Shown here: positions 11,881 through 23,234 of the stretch, piece by piece
Layout of the letters: each line of letters begins with the position of its first letter
How positions within the stretch are numbered: the stretch's first letter is position 1
Source: Portulaca oleracea
Taxonomy: Eukaryota > Streptophyta > Magnoliopsida > Caryophyllales > Portulacaceae
DNA: 64,000 nucleotides
Direction of reading: 5' to 3'
Assembly: GCA_029582165.1 (NCBI GenBank)
Contig: CM055877.1
Span: 4,012,023 to 4,076,022 of the forward strand
Position numbers and translations under genes: made by a program
Notes under the pieces: generated by a model
Database searches by the model: none
Told to the model about the DNA's origin: nothing
The model's input: only the letters and a program-made list of their open reading frames with translations

Positions 11881-14800
11881 TTAGGTGGATTTGACTTCAT
11901 CGGGAGCGTCTGGTTGCTTCTCTGGTGCAGCATTCCTGAATGCTGGTATATCGGAATACGCCTCATTCAATCTTTTCAGTTCTGGGAACTCAGCCTGAGA
12001 TCAGATGATGCCAAGAAAAACGGCTTATCAGAAGTCAGAACAGAACATAACACGAATGAGTCCTCAATAATGCCCGAATAGATACGCAACTGCCTGGTCC
12101 TTTTAAATTTGAGGAATGCCATAATGGAAGCATGCAAATAGAGCAGATTTCATACAAGTATGAATTTGGGGGAAAGAGACGTGAATATTACCATGTCTAT
12201 GCTGAACCTTTTGGCTGCTCCTATCTGAGGTGCCAGGAACAAGTCTGCCTGCACACATGTATAGTCGAATACATAGTACATGTCACTTGTAAACTTCATG
12301 GCTCGTCTGATTAAAGAGATTTGAGAAACAAGAAATGGATTGACAAACAAGGGCAATTCCAGTATTTGGTTGAACAAGCGAAGAAAAGAATTTTAGGCAT
12401 ATTGTTAGATGTTGACAACCTTACGTCAACGACATTGTTGCTAGCAAAGAGACTGATACCAAGAAATCCACAAAAAAATAGTTTTTCAGAAGACATTTTG
12501 AATTTCGAAATCATCCGATAAACAGATGACAATGAATTCACATCCTAAGTTTCTCCTAGGTGGAATTCGAAAAGGAGAAACAATGTCTACTCTATTCTTA
12601 ATTTCAGCAGTTTTCATGCTCATTTGGTTAGCACTTACTTAACAGACATGGGAAAGAGAAAGTTGTTTCTTTTCCAATCAGTCAAAACAAGTAATAGAAC
12701 CACACTTCTAATTTCCTTCTATACAATTAATTTCCCATGTTTCAATGTCTTTTCACTGCCTTAAGCATAATAGGCCATTAGGAGTGGTGAAATAACCCCT
12801 CTCCCTTGTTCACTAAGTTTCCTCCTGATAAACTGGATTTTTACGAGTTTTTGGCCTTCTTTTCTTGGATAATTAACACTTTCTAGTGGTGAGTATTCCC
12901 GCATATCACACGGGCGACCCGGGTTCGATCCCCGGCAATGGCGCTATTCTGTTGTACTGATACGGAGAGTACAATTGTCGATCTCGAGGAGCTAATTCTC
13001 ATACCATTCTAAGGTCAATATCCTCTTGAATTAAACAGAGAAATAGTTGGGTTGTTTGCAGACAATGATAATAAAAACATGAAGAGGAAACGGAATAAGA
13101 AAACCTTAGACAGGAGCTAATTCTCATACCATTCTAACTTTCTAAGGTCAATATCCTCTTGAATTAAACAGAGAAATAGTTGGGTTGTTTGCAGACAATG
13201 ATAATAAAAACACGAAGAGGAAACAGAATAAGAAAACCTTAGACAAGGATTCACCAAACTAACATGCTAGCTAGAAAGCTCGATTCATGCTCCGTTACTA
13301 ATCACAATTCACATTGTTCCAAATTCCAATACTAAAGAAACAAGTCATGCCATGAAGGATCAATCATTTAACGGAATGTATAGGTGAAGAAGGTGGTGGT
13401 GGTGTTGATGAATTAATTAATCATAGTCCATGCAACTCGGAGTCGGGTACGAATGCCCAATACAGACACGGGTATTTTTGAGACATTCTGGATATTTTAA
13501 TTGTAAGTTGAAGTCTCAAGTGTCGTATCCCTGCCTGGGTGTCGAGGGTCCAACACAGGTATAGTAGGGAAATGAGATGTCAATATAACATAGACCATAA
13601 TGAAACATGTTAATAACCTAGTTCTAAAGCAGTAAACTAAACAGATAAAAGATGAGTGTACATATATGTTATGGCAATAGTAGACAAACCAAGGCAATTT
13701 CATCTCCAGTGGCATATTTTCCTGCACATCCTTTCAACAGCTTCTCCAATGCTGTAATGTGAAATCCATTAGACAAAGAAGAGGCATACTGTCAAGAAAT
13801 CTAAGCTAGAAATCTCTTGAAAATAAATGTTTGATTAAATTATCAAGGGTTTTTAGACACTAATATACTGAACTTTTGGGGTATTGGATAGTAATACATT
13901 GAACTTTGTGGGGTGTGGGACAATAATGCACCCGGATCAATTCCGGCGGTGGCTGACTCGGTGGCGATCCTACATGGTCGGCCGACCACATAGGATAGCC
14001 ACCAAGTCAGCCACCGTCAAAATCTTTTCGGGTGCATTATTGTCCAACGCCTCCTAAAGTACAGTGTATTATTGTCCAAGGTCTAAGTTCAGTATATTAT
14101 TGTTCAATATCCTAAAAGTTCAGTATATTAGCATCCAAGGTCTAAGTTCGGTATATTATTGTTCAATATCCTAAAAGTTCAGTATATTAGCGTCCAAAAT
14201 TCCAATTATCAAATATACTGATAATAAGTTTCAATCATCAAATATCTACAGAGTACGTCTTTACTTTAATCACTCACTATGATAAACACTACTCCCACAT
14301 CTTATTTGGGCATAAGGGTAGTCCCGGATCATATCAATTTATGTAGGGAAGAAGATGTAATCCTTGAGGAGATAAAGTTAACAAGCAGTTGGCCAGATCC
14401 ATACTTTCAATTTTCACAATTCTGTTCTGTGTACGAATAATGGCTCAACAAAGGCAGGTTTCCATTATTTGGCATAGTTTTCTATAGTGGGTTATCAACT
14501 GTACATTGCGTTACCTAAGAAGTTGTGGGACATGGCAGAAGCCCAATAGTGATTGTTTTCACAATGATAATTGACTTCTTTCAATAAGTGACCCCCAAGA
14601 GGGAAGGAAAAAGTGGGGAGGCAAGGAATATCATGAGGAGAAAATTTTGAGTGAACTACGTTCAAAACTGATAATGACTCTGTTATTTGTGGATTGATTG
14701 ACTGATGGGGTAAACAGTTGCAAGTGGGGAAAAAATCTACTTTTCAAAAGAGATGGTCAAGTAGCATCCATGCAAGAACTGTAGAGTGTATTTACCAGCA

Positions 14801-17800
14801 AATCCTCTCTTGACATGATTTTGACCCCAGGAAAGCTTCTCATCTGAGCCAAGTTTTTCCTCAATGTAGTTCTGAATATAGAGATAATGCAAAAATGCAA
14901 TGTCAGGCATTGTTATAACACATTGTCATAAGAACAGAATGGCTCTACTAGAGGAAACCAAAGTATAAAAAACCAAATAGCAAATCTCTTTATTAACTAA
15001 CCAGAACTGCCAAATTCTGAAGGGGTTGTATGCTTGAGGCAACAACATTTGCAACCTAGAAAAGAGAACCCAACAAAGTCTATATTAATTCACTAAAATA
15101 TAACTAATGCATGCACACAGACACCAAACTCAATATATGACCACGGCGGAGGCAAAAGAGAAGAAAATAAGGATAGATATCCAAATAGCATTTACACATC
15201 AGAAAAAAAGCAGGAAGGTAGAAGATCATTGAGAAAGGAGAAGACCTTATTAAAGATTAGAGGTAGTCAAAGAAAGAAAGAAAGAAAACCAGTATGTTTA
15301 TAATTTTGCCAGTATGTATAGAAGGGCTTCAGAACACAATTCCACTAGCAGCAAAACAGATAGTTTGACATCTGAAACAAGAACAGAATACTGTTTTGAC
15401 ATAACACAAAACCTTTTTAACATCAAGTTAGAAAGACACCATATCAGGATAAAGGGACTTTTCACCCTTAAATCCCTCTCTGCTCCTCACTGCTTCCTCT
15501 GTTTGAATACATAGATGCACACATGCACTTGTATGTCTATCCCTCCACTTTTCCTTTTAAAACGTGGAATGGCGAGAATGGGGCTTGGCATGGACCTGCT
15601 GGCTTGGCAGATCCAAGTTTAATGAGACAATTTTAGGCACTAGATGATAGCAGCCATGGATTCAAATTGAGGTGGTACTGCGACGAAGTGCACGCACTGG
15701 AAACTGGATAGGTTTTTGAGATGAGTCGGACACATTTTCACCCTGTAATAACTGTGATTGCCGCAGTACAATTTTCCCATGCCACGACCCTGACCAAAAC
15801 TGCATTTCCAATTCCTTAGCAGCTATAGCGAAAGAAATAGGATAATCGATAATTTATTTGCCATAAAGAGCTTTTAAAGACAAGAACCCCTTTGCAATTG
15901 CATAGGTTCTAGAAGAAACCATTCCTGTACCTAGTTAGAGGAAAAAGATTTTCTAAAATCCAATAGGCTTAAATGGTAATGGACTTTGATCTGCAAGTGA
16001 GGTAAGGTAGGGCATTTCTCATAGCTTTTTCTCAGTGTTGAGGATAGGAAGGTTCTAGAAGGAGCATCCAAAGCAGGCTTTGGAGTCTAGTAGCACAAAA
16101 AAAAAAGGAACTCATTGGGAGTGACTTGAAAGAACTTAAAGTAGATACTTGACGTTCACCGGATGGACAAAAAGAGTTTCCTCTGTAACAAACAAGTGAC
16201 AGACATTTTATGCCTTGGATAGGTCTATATTCCTTTATAACAAAGATAATTTTGAAATAGCTTTCTGCACCCAAAAAGTCTTTCCATGTAAGAATGAAAC
16301 GACAACTATGGCAAGTGCTACAAGCCTACAACCAAGGTGAGAAAAGACAATCTCCCTTCAACTAAGAGTCTAAGACGCAATGGACTTTAACCAATGAACT
16401 CTTAGCTCATTTGGTACCGGTTGCACCGTGGTATACCACAAGTCCTAACATTGATTCCTATGGGCAAACGGGCCTATCAACCTGGTATCCCTCTAACCTA
16501 GTGGATGGCCCAACTTACTAATGTCACCACCTCCCTTCCATAGACCTCTCTACATGGATTTGAATTTAATCACGATTAAATCTGTTTTTTTTTTAAGAAA
16601 ATAAAAGATAAGAAGTTTTAAGGTTTAAGGAAATAATGGGAAAAACTATGGACAGCTAGCCAAAGTGTGCCCTACTTTATGCCTTCCCTTCTTGGAATGC
16701 ATAAAAAAATTAAGCAAATCCATATCATTGCGTAAACACAAAGGCACATAAAGAGCAACACCTTCGCTATCTTGTGCGAATCTTACATTGTTTGGGCTTT
16801 GAAACAGTGAAAGCATGCATAAATTTAAACTACCGCTCCATACAGACCCACTGGAAGGGGGGGGGGGGGGGGGAAGCAGTCAAGCTCAATATTAACAACA
16901 GTGATACAAAGGTCTCTTCACAATCAGCACAGACCTTTCATGTGTAACTTATGGAGCATTCACAAGAATAAAACAAGGATTCACAGTTGCCATAAGTGAT
17001 GTGGACCATCAGCTAACTCAGCAGAGAATTAGAGAAACAAACCAAATCATGGATGAGACAAATCTAAATATTCCAATGATCTGCCAGCTGCCTCTTTTTT
17101 TTTAAAAAAAAAAAATGGGAATTGGCCAAAGTAGTATAAATGCTAAATGAGAAATGATTTCATGTTGCACAAGAGTTTGGACAGATTCAGTTCTAAATGA
17201 TGCATAAGGAAACACAACTTTGTCAATATTTCTCCGAATCTGGTACCAAATATCTAAAGTATGCTAACACTAAAATATGAAAGATAAAAGGAAACAAAAA
17301 GATCAAGGTACTAAAAAGAATAGATTAAACATGTAATCCACCTGGTAATTGAGAGCCTTCTTCTGAACATCCAGAGGCAACAAGGGATGCTGAGGATACT
17401 TCTCCTCCAAATACTATGCAATGAAATATGTAGCTATAAGTGTAATCTCATAGTGAACCTAAATAAGAGTGCAAAATACACTTTTGACACCATACTTACC
17501 ATAATAATTGCAAATGAGTCAGCAAGCACCATATCCTCATCCACCAATACCGGGACAAAGCCTAGAGGGTTCAGCTTTTGAAATTCTGCCAGTCAAACAC
17601 CCAAATGAGAGTCATTTCATACATGAAGCTACCAGCCAAAGGTGAAAAATAAACAAATCCATGGATTATAGAAGGCCAATGATGCACATACTTGGCAAGG
17701 CCAAACACCATGTAAGGTTAAGACACCACTCACCATGAATACAAACAACAACAACATACACCAGCATAGTCCTGCTAACGTGAGGTATGGGGGGTCCAAA

Positions 17801-19867
17801 TGTAGGCAGCCTTCCCCGCATGCACGGAAGTGCATGAAGAGGTTGATTTCGGTCCACTAATCATGAATACAGTGTCATTAATCCTAATTCCTAAACCAAC
17901 TCAAAAGCATTATAGTTTTCTTATAGTAGAATATATTACTAATTATATTTATGTCCATTTTTCTGTGAGATCCTCCTTTCAAGGTTTTTCTAACGAAAAG
18001 AAAATGCTAGATATTCCTACACCTAACATTAAAGGGCAGCCCGGTGCACAAAGCGTCCCCGCAAGCGGGGGTCCGGGGAAGGGTCCCACCGTAAAGGTGT
18101 AATGTACGCAGACTTTACCTTGCATTTTTGCAAGAGGCTGTTTCCAGGACTCAAACCCGTGACCTCACGATCACAAGGCAACAACTCAACCGTTGCGCCA
18201 AGGCTCCCCTTCATTCCTACACCTAACATTGTTTGTGAAAAAGGGGTTGTACAATTGCATTGAATAACTTAAAGACTCACATATAACAAGTGACTCTCAA
18301 GTCTCAACAAACAGAAGCATTTGTAAAGGTAACGCTGCTGACATTTAGATCTCCTCACATCCGAGGTAGGCAGAAACATTAGTGTTAGAGTATAAAACCA
18401 TCATTAGACCTTCAACCATTGGCTTAAGTTTTTGGTTGAGATGGTATAAGAACCAAACTGAGTAACAAGTCTCACATTCAAATCTCAGCAGGCCCATGTT
18501 TATTTGCGCAAGGTAAAAGGGGGCCTTCAACTTCAACATCCGCTCAAACTTTTGCTTGAGATGATTATTCCAAAATTAGTGTGCTACAACTTACCCAAAA
18601 TGTTCAATACACCTTTCACCAAACAATCACCAAATTAAGGTAGCTAAATTCTTTAAGTAACACATACAAGTTAGCTAATTCTTCAAGTCAAACTCCCCCC
18701 TTTTGTAAAAGAAGTCCCGTGATTGTTTCATTAAACTAAATTATGAAGAAAGTAGCCCTAGTTCTCCTTAAATAAGGTTCCGGGTTCAAGTATAACCTGA
18801 TCAAAAAGCAAATTTCACAATTTGAACTACTGACCTGGACTGAGCTGTTCAACCGTTGCGCCAAGGCTCCCCTTCATTCCTACACCTAACATTGTTTGTG
18901 AAAAAGGGGTTGTACAATTGCATTGAATAACTTAAAGACTCACATATAACAAGTGACTCTCAAGTCTCAACAAACAGAAGCATTTGTAAAGGTAACGCTG
19001 CTGACATTTAGATCTCCTCACATCCGAGGTAGGCAGAAACATTAGTGTTAGAGTATAAAACCATCATTAGACCTTCAACCATTGGCTTAAGTTTTTGGTT
19101 GAGATGGTATAAGAACCAAACTGAGTAACAAGTCTCACATTCAAATCTCAGCAGGCCCATGTTTATTTGCGCAAGGTAAAAGGGGGCCTTCAACTTCAAC
19201 ATCCGCTCAAACTTTTGCTTGAGATGATTATTCCAAAATTAGTGTGCTACAACTTACCCAAAATGTTCAATACACCTTTCACCAAACAATCACCAAATTA
19301 AGGTAGCTAAATTCTTTAAGTAACACATACAAGTTAGCTAATTCTTCAAGTCAAACTCCCCCCTTTTGTAAAAGAAGTCCCGTGATTGTTTCATTAAACT
19401 AAATTATGAAGAAAGTAGCCCTAGTTCTCCTTAAATAAGGTTCCGGGTTCAAGTATAACCTGATCAAAAAGCAAATTTCACAATTTGAACTACTGACCTG
19501 GACTGAGCTGTTCACCCTTGAGCAAATTCACAGGTATGTACTCATAATCTAGGCCTGCAAAATGATCGCATTACAGACTAAAAATTGAATCAAACAGAAA
19601 AAGCGTCAAATCAATCGAAAATTAGGGGAATTGAGATTAAAGAGGGGGATGAATACCTTTGAACTGAAGAGCAATACGAACACGCCATGAGCATGAACTC
19701 CTCCAATAGGAATAAAGCTTCAACTTGGGCTTCTCTGAAGTTGCCTGCTTATACACAAACAATCCAAGAAAGAAAAATCAAACACAAGGACGAAGATCAT
19801 GGGTTTGTTTTCAGCTTGGGTAAGTAAGTAAAGGGACTTCGAGAGAGAGAGAGAGAGAGAGCACCAT
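11881..19867 (-). CDS. GSTZ1: Zeta-class glutathione S-transferase / maleylacetoacetate isomerase, copy 1
   Basis: Exons from 5' to 3' on the minus strand are 19865-19867 (ATG only), 19657-19744, 19498-19554, 17500-17585, 17342-17413, 15002-15055, 14796-14871, 13690-13751, 12192-12248 and 11881-11994. Phases agree throughout, giving 669 nt, 222 residues, the usual zeta-class length. Residues 17-22 read SSCSWR, the zeta signature containing the catalytic Ser/Cys. VPVLVDED with the cis-Pro at 61 and the glutathione-binding DS at 72-73 follow, then [13 protein letters not shown]. The helical C-domain ends in APEKQPDAP. The enzyme isomerises maleylacetoacetate to fumarylacetoacetate in tyrosine breakdown, in cytosol. 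The one-codon first exon rests on ATG before GTGCTC; that donor is weak, so the start is the least certain point. Introns contain a SINE, a 663-bp duplication, a MULE MITE and a tRNA relic. Confidence 0.95.
12872..12943 (+). pseudogene. tRNA-Asp-like relic
   Basis: From GTGGTGAGTATTCCCGC through CGACCCGGGTTCGATCCCCGG the sequence matches the D-arm, anticodon arm and T-arm of plant tRNA-Asp, ending CAATGGCG. The 5' acceptor strand (ATTAACA) does not pair with the 3' strand. The anticodon loop reads ATATCAC, so the anticodon would be ATC instead of GTC, and one anticodon-stem pair is lost. It lies in a GSTZ intron on the opposite strand. It looks like a decayed tRNA copy, possibly the head of an old SINE, not a working tRNA. 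Confidence 0.6.
12987..13243. repeat. Tandem duplication, two units of about 125 and 132 bp
   Basis: The unit beginning GGAGCTAATTCTCATACC occurs at 12988 and again at 13113. It runs in both copies through a GTTGGGTTGTTTGCAGAC word to an AAAACCTTAGACA end. The second unit has a 7-base insertion (ACTTTCT) and a couple of substitutions. It is in a GSTZ copy 1 intron and contains no exon. Confidence 0.85.
13847..14203. mobile_element. MULE-type MITE, 357 bp, in GSTZ copy 1 intron
   Basis: The ends GGGTTTTTAGACAC and GCGTCCAAAATTCC are inverted and flanked by the same 9-mer AATTATCAA (13838-13846 and 14204-14212), the duplication size of Mutator-like elements. Inverted homology continues through TAATATACTGAACTTTT. 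The centre is a GC-rich palindrome around GGTCGGCCGACC. The right arm contains a partial internal duplication (repeated GTCTAAGTTC and TATTATTGTTCAATATCC). There is no coding capacity. Confidence 0.8.
16858..16874. repeat. Homopolymer G run
   Basis: About 17 consecutive G residues lie inside a GSTZ copy 1 intron. The exact length is likely unreliable in assembly. Confidence 0.7.
18013..18230 (-). mobile_element. Au-type SINE with 18-bp target duplication
   Basis: The SINE body is 18031-18212, oriented on the minus strand. Its plus-strand reading starts AAAGGGCAGCCCGGTGCAC and ends GCGCCAAGGCTCCCCTTC, the two ends of the Au SINE family known from angiosperms. The minus-strand 5' half carries tRNA-like box A/B words (TTGGCGCAACGGTTGAG and GGTCACGGGTTTGAGTCC). 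Identical 18-mers ATTCCTACACCTAACATT flank it (18013-18030 and 18213-18230). It sits in GSTZ copy 1, in the intron between exons 3 and 4. Confidence 0.9.
18186..19511. repeat. 663-bp tandem duplication (two units) in GSTZ copy 1
   Basis: Units are 18186-18848 and 18849-19511, an offset of exactly 663. By reading they look identical over their full length, including a 64-codon shadow frame found in both. The left break is inside the SINE (TCAACCGTTGCGCC). The right break is inside GSTZ exon 3 (AGCTGTTCACCC). A shared TCA marks the junction. The left unit therefore carries a 3' fragment of exon 3 with its donor site (about 18835-18851). The intact exon 3 is the one at 19498-19554. Confidence 0.93.
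18386..18560. repeat. Dispersed repeat shared with 19049-19223 and 37140-37400
   Basis: Words such as GAGTATAAAACCATCATT, AAGTTTTTGGTTGAGATGGT, a TTC(A/G)AATCTCA box and AAGGGGGCCTTC recur in the same order in a glycerol-3-phosphate dehydrogenase intron (37140-37400). This marks a decayed dispersed element, LTR- or TRIM-like in flavour. The class is not determined. Confidence 0.5.
19840..19861. repeat. GA microsatellite beside the GSTZ copy 1 start
   Basis: A run of GA dinucleotides lies immediately downstream (on the minus strand) of the proposed ATG, within the short first intron. A shorter run is at the same place in copy 2 (30953-30964). The run is therefore older than the duplication. 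Confidence 0.85.
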
Positions 19868-19989
19868 GGATGCAGAGAAGAATGGTTGAAGAAGGACAGT
19901 GAAATTGACTCGGAAAGAGTCATGTCATGTGTATACCTAATATTTGATCGTATAATTGTCTGTTTCTGCTTTTGCATTGCATTAGCGAC

Positions 19990-20936
19990 GACTTGAGAGT
20001 GGGCGGTTATGCCTGTCTCATCTCTGCATTACAGATACTCTCCGTCCCAAATTCATGGATAAAAAATAGTTGGCTAAAAATTTAATTTTGATAACTTTTA
20101 ATAAATTTTGATAAATTTAGATCATTTTTATCAAATTTACTCTGATATATCAAAATTAATTTTTTATTTTTATTTTTTAACTTTGACAATTTTTGATAAA
20201 TTTTGGTAAATTTAAATAAAAACTGGTAAATTTAGTTTACCTATGAATTCAACCGACCCTTATCTTCTTGTTCACTTATATTAATTAAATTTTGAAAATT
20301 TTAAAAACTTCGATCGGTAAGGCTACCGAAAATTACTATGATAACAACGGTTATCATTATAATTTTATTGATGGAGGGTTTGAGGGGATCTAAATATGAA
20401 TAGCCTCCCCCCATGTGCTAGAAGAAACTGATTCCGATAAATTCAAAAGAGAAAAATTGAAAACCAAATGGAGAACCAAGTGAGTCATAGACTAAAGGAA
20501 AGAGACAGATGTAGACCTTTGTGCTCTTGACCGGTTGCAATTGTACATTAAAAATTAGACTTTCTTGAAAAACAAATGTAAGGCTTAGGGGCTAGGGCTG
20601 CCGAAAATTATTATAATTAGATTGGTAGGGCTACCAAAAATTTGAGTTTGGACGAATCAGCGGTGGGATGAAAAGTAAATGTCCGACACCCATTTTTCAG
20701 GTATTTTCCAAGTTGGACAATTGGGACAAGCCCAAATTTGGATCAATATCGGGTTCGATCAATAGGAAAATGGAAAATATTGTGTTCGAATTTTCAGTCG
20801 ATTTGGTCAAAGTTAATATTCAATCGAAAAATCAATGACCGTACCAACTTTTTCCAGGTGAGATTGAACCAGATATTCGTTTCGGACAGTTTTTTGACAA
20901 ACCCTATAAATTGGCAATGTAAAATACTATTGTAAA
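19990..20936. other. GSTZ copy 1 upstream region with degenerate TAAATTT repeats
   Basis: The stretch holds the probable promoter of GSTZ copy 1. At 20050-20240 there is a field of degenerate short repeats around TTTTGATAAATTTAG. Similar fields are at 44690-44910, 38785-38825 and 63370-63450. No gene is visible in the rest. Confidence 0.5.
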
Positions 20937-21279
20937 GGGTTTTTGGCCACAAATAATACGTATTGAGGGGCTTGTGACTGGGAATAATCCAAAGTGACTT
21001 TTCGGCCACTGACAGTCTGTACCTTTTCACTATTTTCTCATAGCAGTCCAGAAGCAATTTCCGGCACCGAAAAGCTGACGTGGCGACCGGAAAGTATGTT
21101 TTTTCACGCTCCAAAAAGGAGATTTCCGATCGCCACGTCAGCTTTCCGGTGTCGGAAATTGATTTTGGACTGCTACGAGAAAATAGTGAAAAAGTATAGA
21201 CTGCTAATGGCCAAAAAGTCACTTTGGATTATTACCAGTCACAAGCCCCTCACTACGGATTATTTGTGGCCAAAAACCC
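20937..21279. mobile_element. MULE-type foldback MITE, 343 bp
   Basis: The ends GGGTTTTTGGCCACAAATAAT and its inverse are flanked by the identical 9-mer TATTGTAAA (20928-20936 and 21280-21288). The inverted arms are about 150 bp each and nearly meet in the middle around GAAAGTATG, so the whole element can fold on itself. Open frames seen on both strands here are mirror images of the same arm and are not genes. Confidence 0.88.
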
Positions 21280-21539
21280 TATTGTAAAAGTAGAAAGTTC
21301 TAACTTTTTAATAGAACATAATACATTTAAGTGTAATTCCTAAAAAAAATATTTAATAGAGATGAGGATAAAATAGGGAGGGAATCCGTTAAATAAAGTT
21401 GAGTAATTATAAAAATTAAGAATATAAGGTTCGTGTCTAAATGTTTGCTGCATAATTTTGATAAAATTTGGCTAAATTTCAATGATAAGAAAATATTGAA
21501 TATGAGTATGGAAGCGAGCTTGGGTAAATACATAGAGGC

Positions 21540-21660
21540 TTAGATTTTATACAAACTTTACTAAACACAACTTTTTCAAACAATAACTCCAAACAACTAA
21601 GAATAAACCACCAAAGAAACAGGCAACAGTCAGCAACTGTTTGCCAAACAGAGTCCTAGG
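21540..21660. mobile_element. hAT-like MITE fragment related to 10371-11034
   Basis: The words ACACAACTTTTTCAAA and CAACTGTTTGCCAAACAGAGTC match the right part of the element at 10640-11034, without the Stowaway found there. Only the right half is recognisable. Confidence 0.45.
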
Positions 21661-21814
21661 AGTCACTTTTAAATTATTTTACCTCTCCAACACCTAATTG
21701 AGTTGGAAGGTTTTGAGTTTTGATTGACAACCGTCGTACCATACCACTTGTCCGGTGACTTACCACTTTTTTTTTTTTTTTTTTTTTTATAAAGGTAAGC
21801 GGGAAGAGGGCATA

Positions 21815-22375
21815 CTACCGATGTCTTCTCACAAGAAATCGGCCCACCCTATCGAGATTAACTAAAGTACAGAGATTGGGATTATTAATAAGTGTCATAT
21901 CGCCCCCAATCCCTCTATAATGCCCTTGATTAGCTAACCAATCAGCGACCGCATTTGCCTCGCGGTAAATATGAGAAATTTTTACTTCTTGGAACCGCTG
22001 AAGAAGAATTTGTACATCTAGGATAAGACCTTTGATTTGCCACGGAATTGTATAGTTACCCTTTAGGGCTTGAATAACCACCATGTTGTCGCCTTCTATA
22101 TGAAGATGTTGGAACCCAGTGGTCGCCGCTGCAGCTATCCCATCTCTCAACGCCCTCGCCTCGGCCACCAATATTGGAGCTTCGCCATAGTACCTCGAGC
22201 CCCCTTCAAGAACCGCGCCCCTCCAATCACGGATGATGAAGCCACCTGCCGCGGAGTTGTTTATGAGCGAGCCGTCGAAGTTTAGTTTGACGACTCTCCT
22301 GGGAGGGGTATACCAGCGAACCAGAGAAACAGAGTTGGTATACCCCACCTTGAAGCTGCTACCATAATCCTCTAC
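21815..22375 (-). pseudogene. RNase H domain (plant LINE type), C-terminal part of the LINE ORF
   Basis: Open to a stop at 21815-21817. The open frame continues rightwards to 22498, but its first 41 codons come from the inserted LTR. The domain shows LNFDGS, AEARALRDG, IEGDNMVV and YREANAVADWLANQ. These give the four catalytic carboxylates (D75, E113, D137, D186 numbered from the hybrid ATG at 22498). It degrades the RNA strand of RNA-DNA hybrids in the parent element. All active-site residues survive, yet its N-terminal continuation is separated by the 2.6-kb insertion, so the ORF is interrupted. Confidence 0.88.
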
Positions 22376-22874
22376 TGTTAGGATTCTCATGGCGTAGTTA
22401 ACAGACAAACAATAATAAGGGCGAAAAATAAATAAAGATTCGACACAAGGAATTAACGTGGAAAAACCCAAACCGGGAAAAAACCACGAACGATGCACTA
22501 TCAGAGGATTACAACGATGTTTCAGAGATTCTCAAACCTCCACAATCTCTCACAACCTTCCTAGAGTTACAACCTGAGAACTCAACACTCACAGTTGAGC
22601 CTCACACAACTCCCTCAGGAACACAGAGATTACAGGTCAATCTCTTGTGGTATTAGATGAAACACTTTCAATTGCAATACAAATAAACCTAGCACCTAGG
22701 CTCTATTTATAGTACAAGGCTGATACAATTTTAGGATTAATAGAATCCCTACAGCAAAGGAATTACAAAAAGAAGTGGAACAAATCAACAACCTGATTCC
22801 CACTCAAACTCTTCTACCTTGCTCCCCAAGAGATAGAGACCAACCCAAAATTGGTCTCCACATTCAACCCAACA
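22376..22874 (-). repeat. 3' LTR of the Copia element
   Basis: Reads TGTTAGGATTCTC at the left and CATTCAACCCAACA at the right on the plus strand. It matches the other LTR over its whole length apart from scattered changes near the left end. Confidence 0.9.
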
Positions 22875-23234
22875 ATCTCCCACTTGGAGACCAATTGTAA
22901 ACGCAACCTTCGTCGATTATCATCAATCACCACTTCAACACCTTCTCGAAACCTCTAGTGCATCCATCTCGATCTTGTTCAGCAAAGATCAACAGAGGTC
23001 CCAGTTGACCTCCCATCAACTCCTCCTTTTGCAACAGGCTCCCACTTGAACTGATCACGCCCCTGCAACTTCGACATACGCATCATCATCAACAACTTAG
23101 GGGAATTTTGGATTGGGATTTTACCTCGTGTTGAACTTGTCGAATTCCCGTGCAGGTTAGATGCGTTCCTCGGCTGACCATCCGTTCCCGTAGCCTCGAC
23201 CGGAAACCTCCTCGTTTCTGGTACCCTTCTCTCA

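Noticed and set aside
12872..12943. Functional tRNA gene
   Set aside because: Acceptor stem does not pair and the anticodon is altered.
17735..17860. Second SINE-like sequence (GTGAGGTATGGGGGGTCC with AGGTTGATTTCGG)
   Set aside because: It resembles a common plant SINE tail, but I could not find box A/B words or a target duplication.
18345..19202. Two identical 64-codon minus-strand frames
   Set aside because: Intronic shadow frames copied by the 663-bp duplication; useful only as proof of identity of the units.
19720..19977. 85-codon minus-strand frame as the GSTZ copy 1 N-terminus
   Set aside because: It is out of frame with the conserved SSCSWR exon. The ATG at 19865-19867 spliced to 19744 gives the family N-terminus instead.
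20794..21287. Overlapping open frames of 142 and 97 codons on opposite strands with similar protein sequence
   Set aside because: They are the two arms of the palindromic MULE MITE read from each side, not genes.
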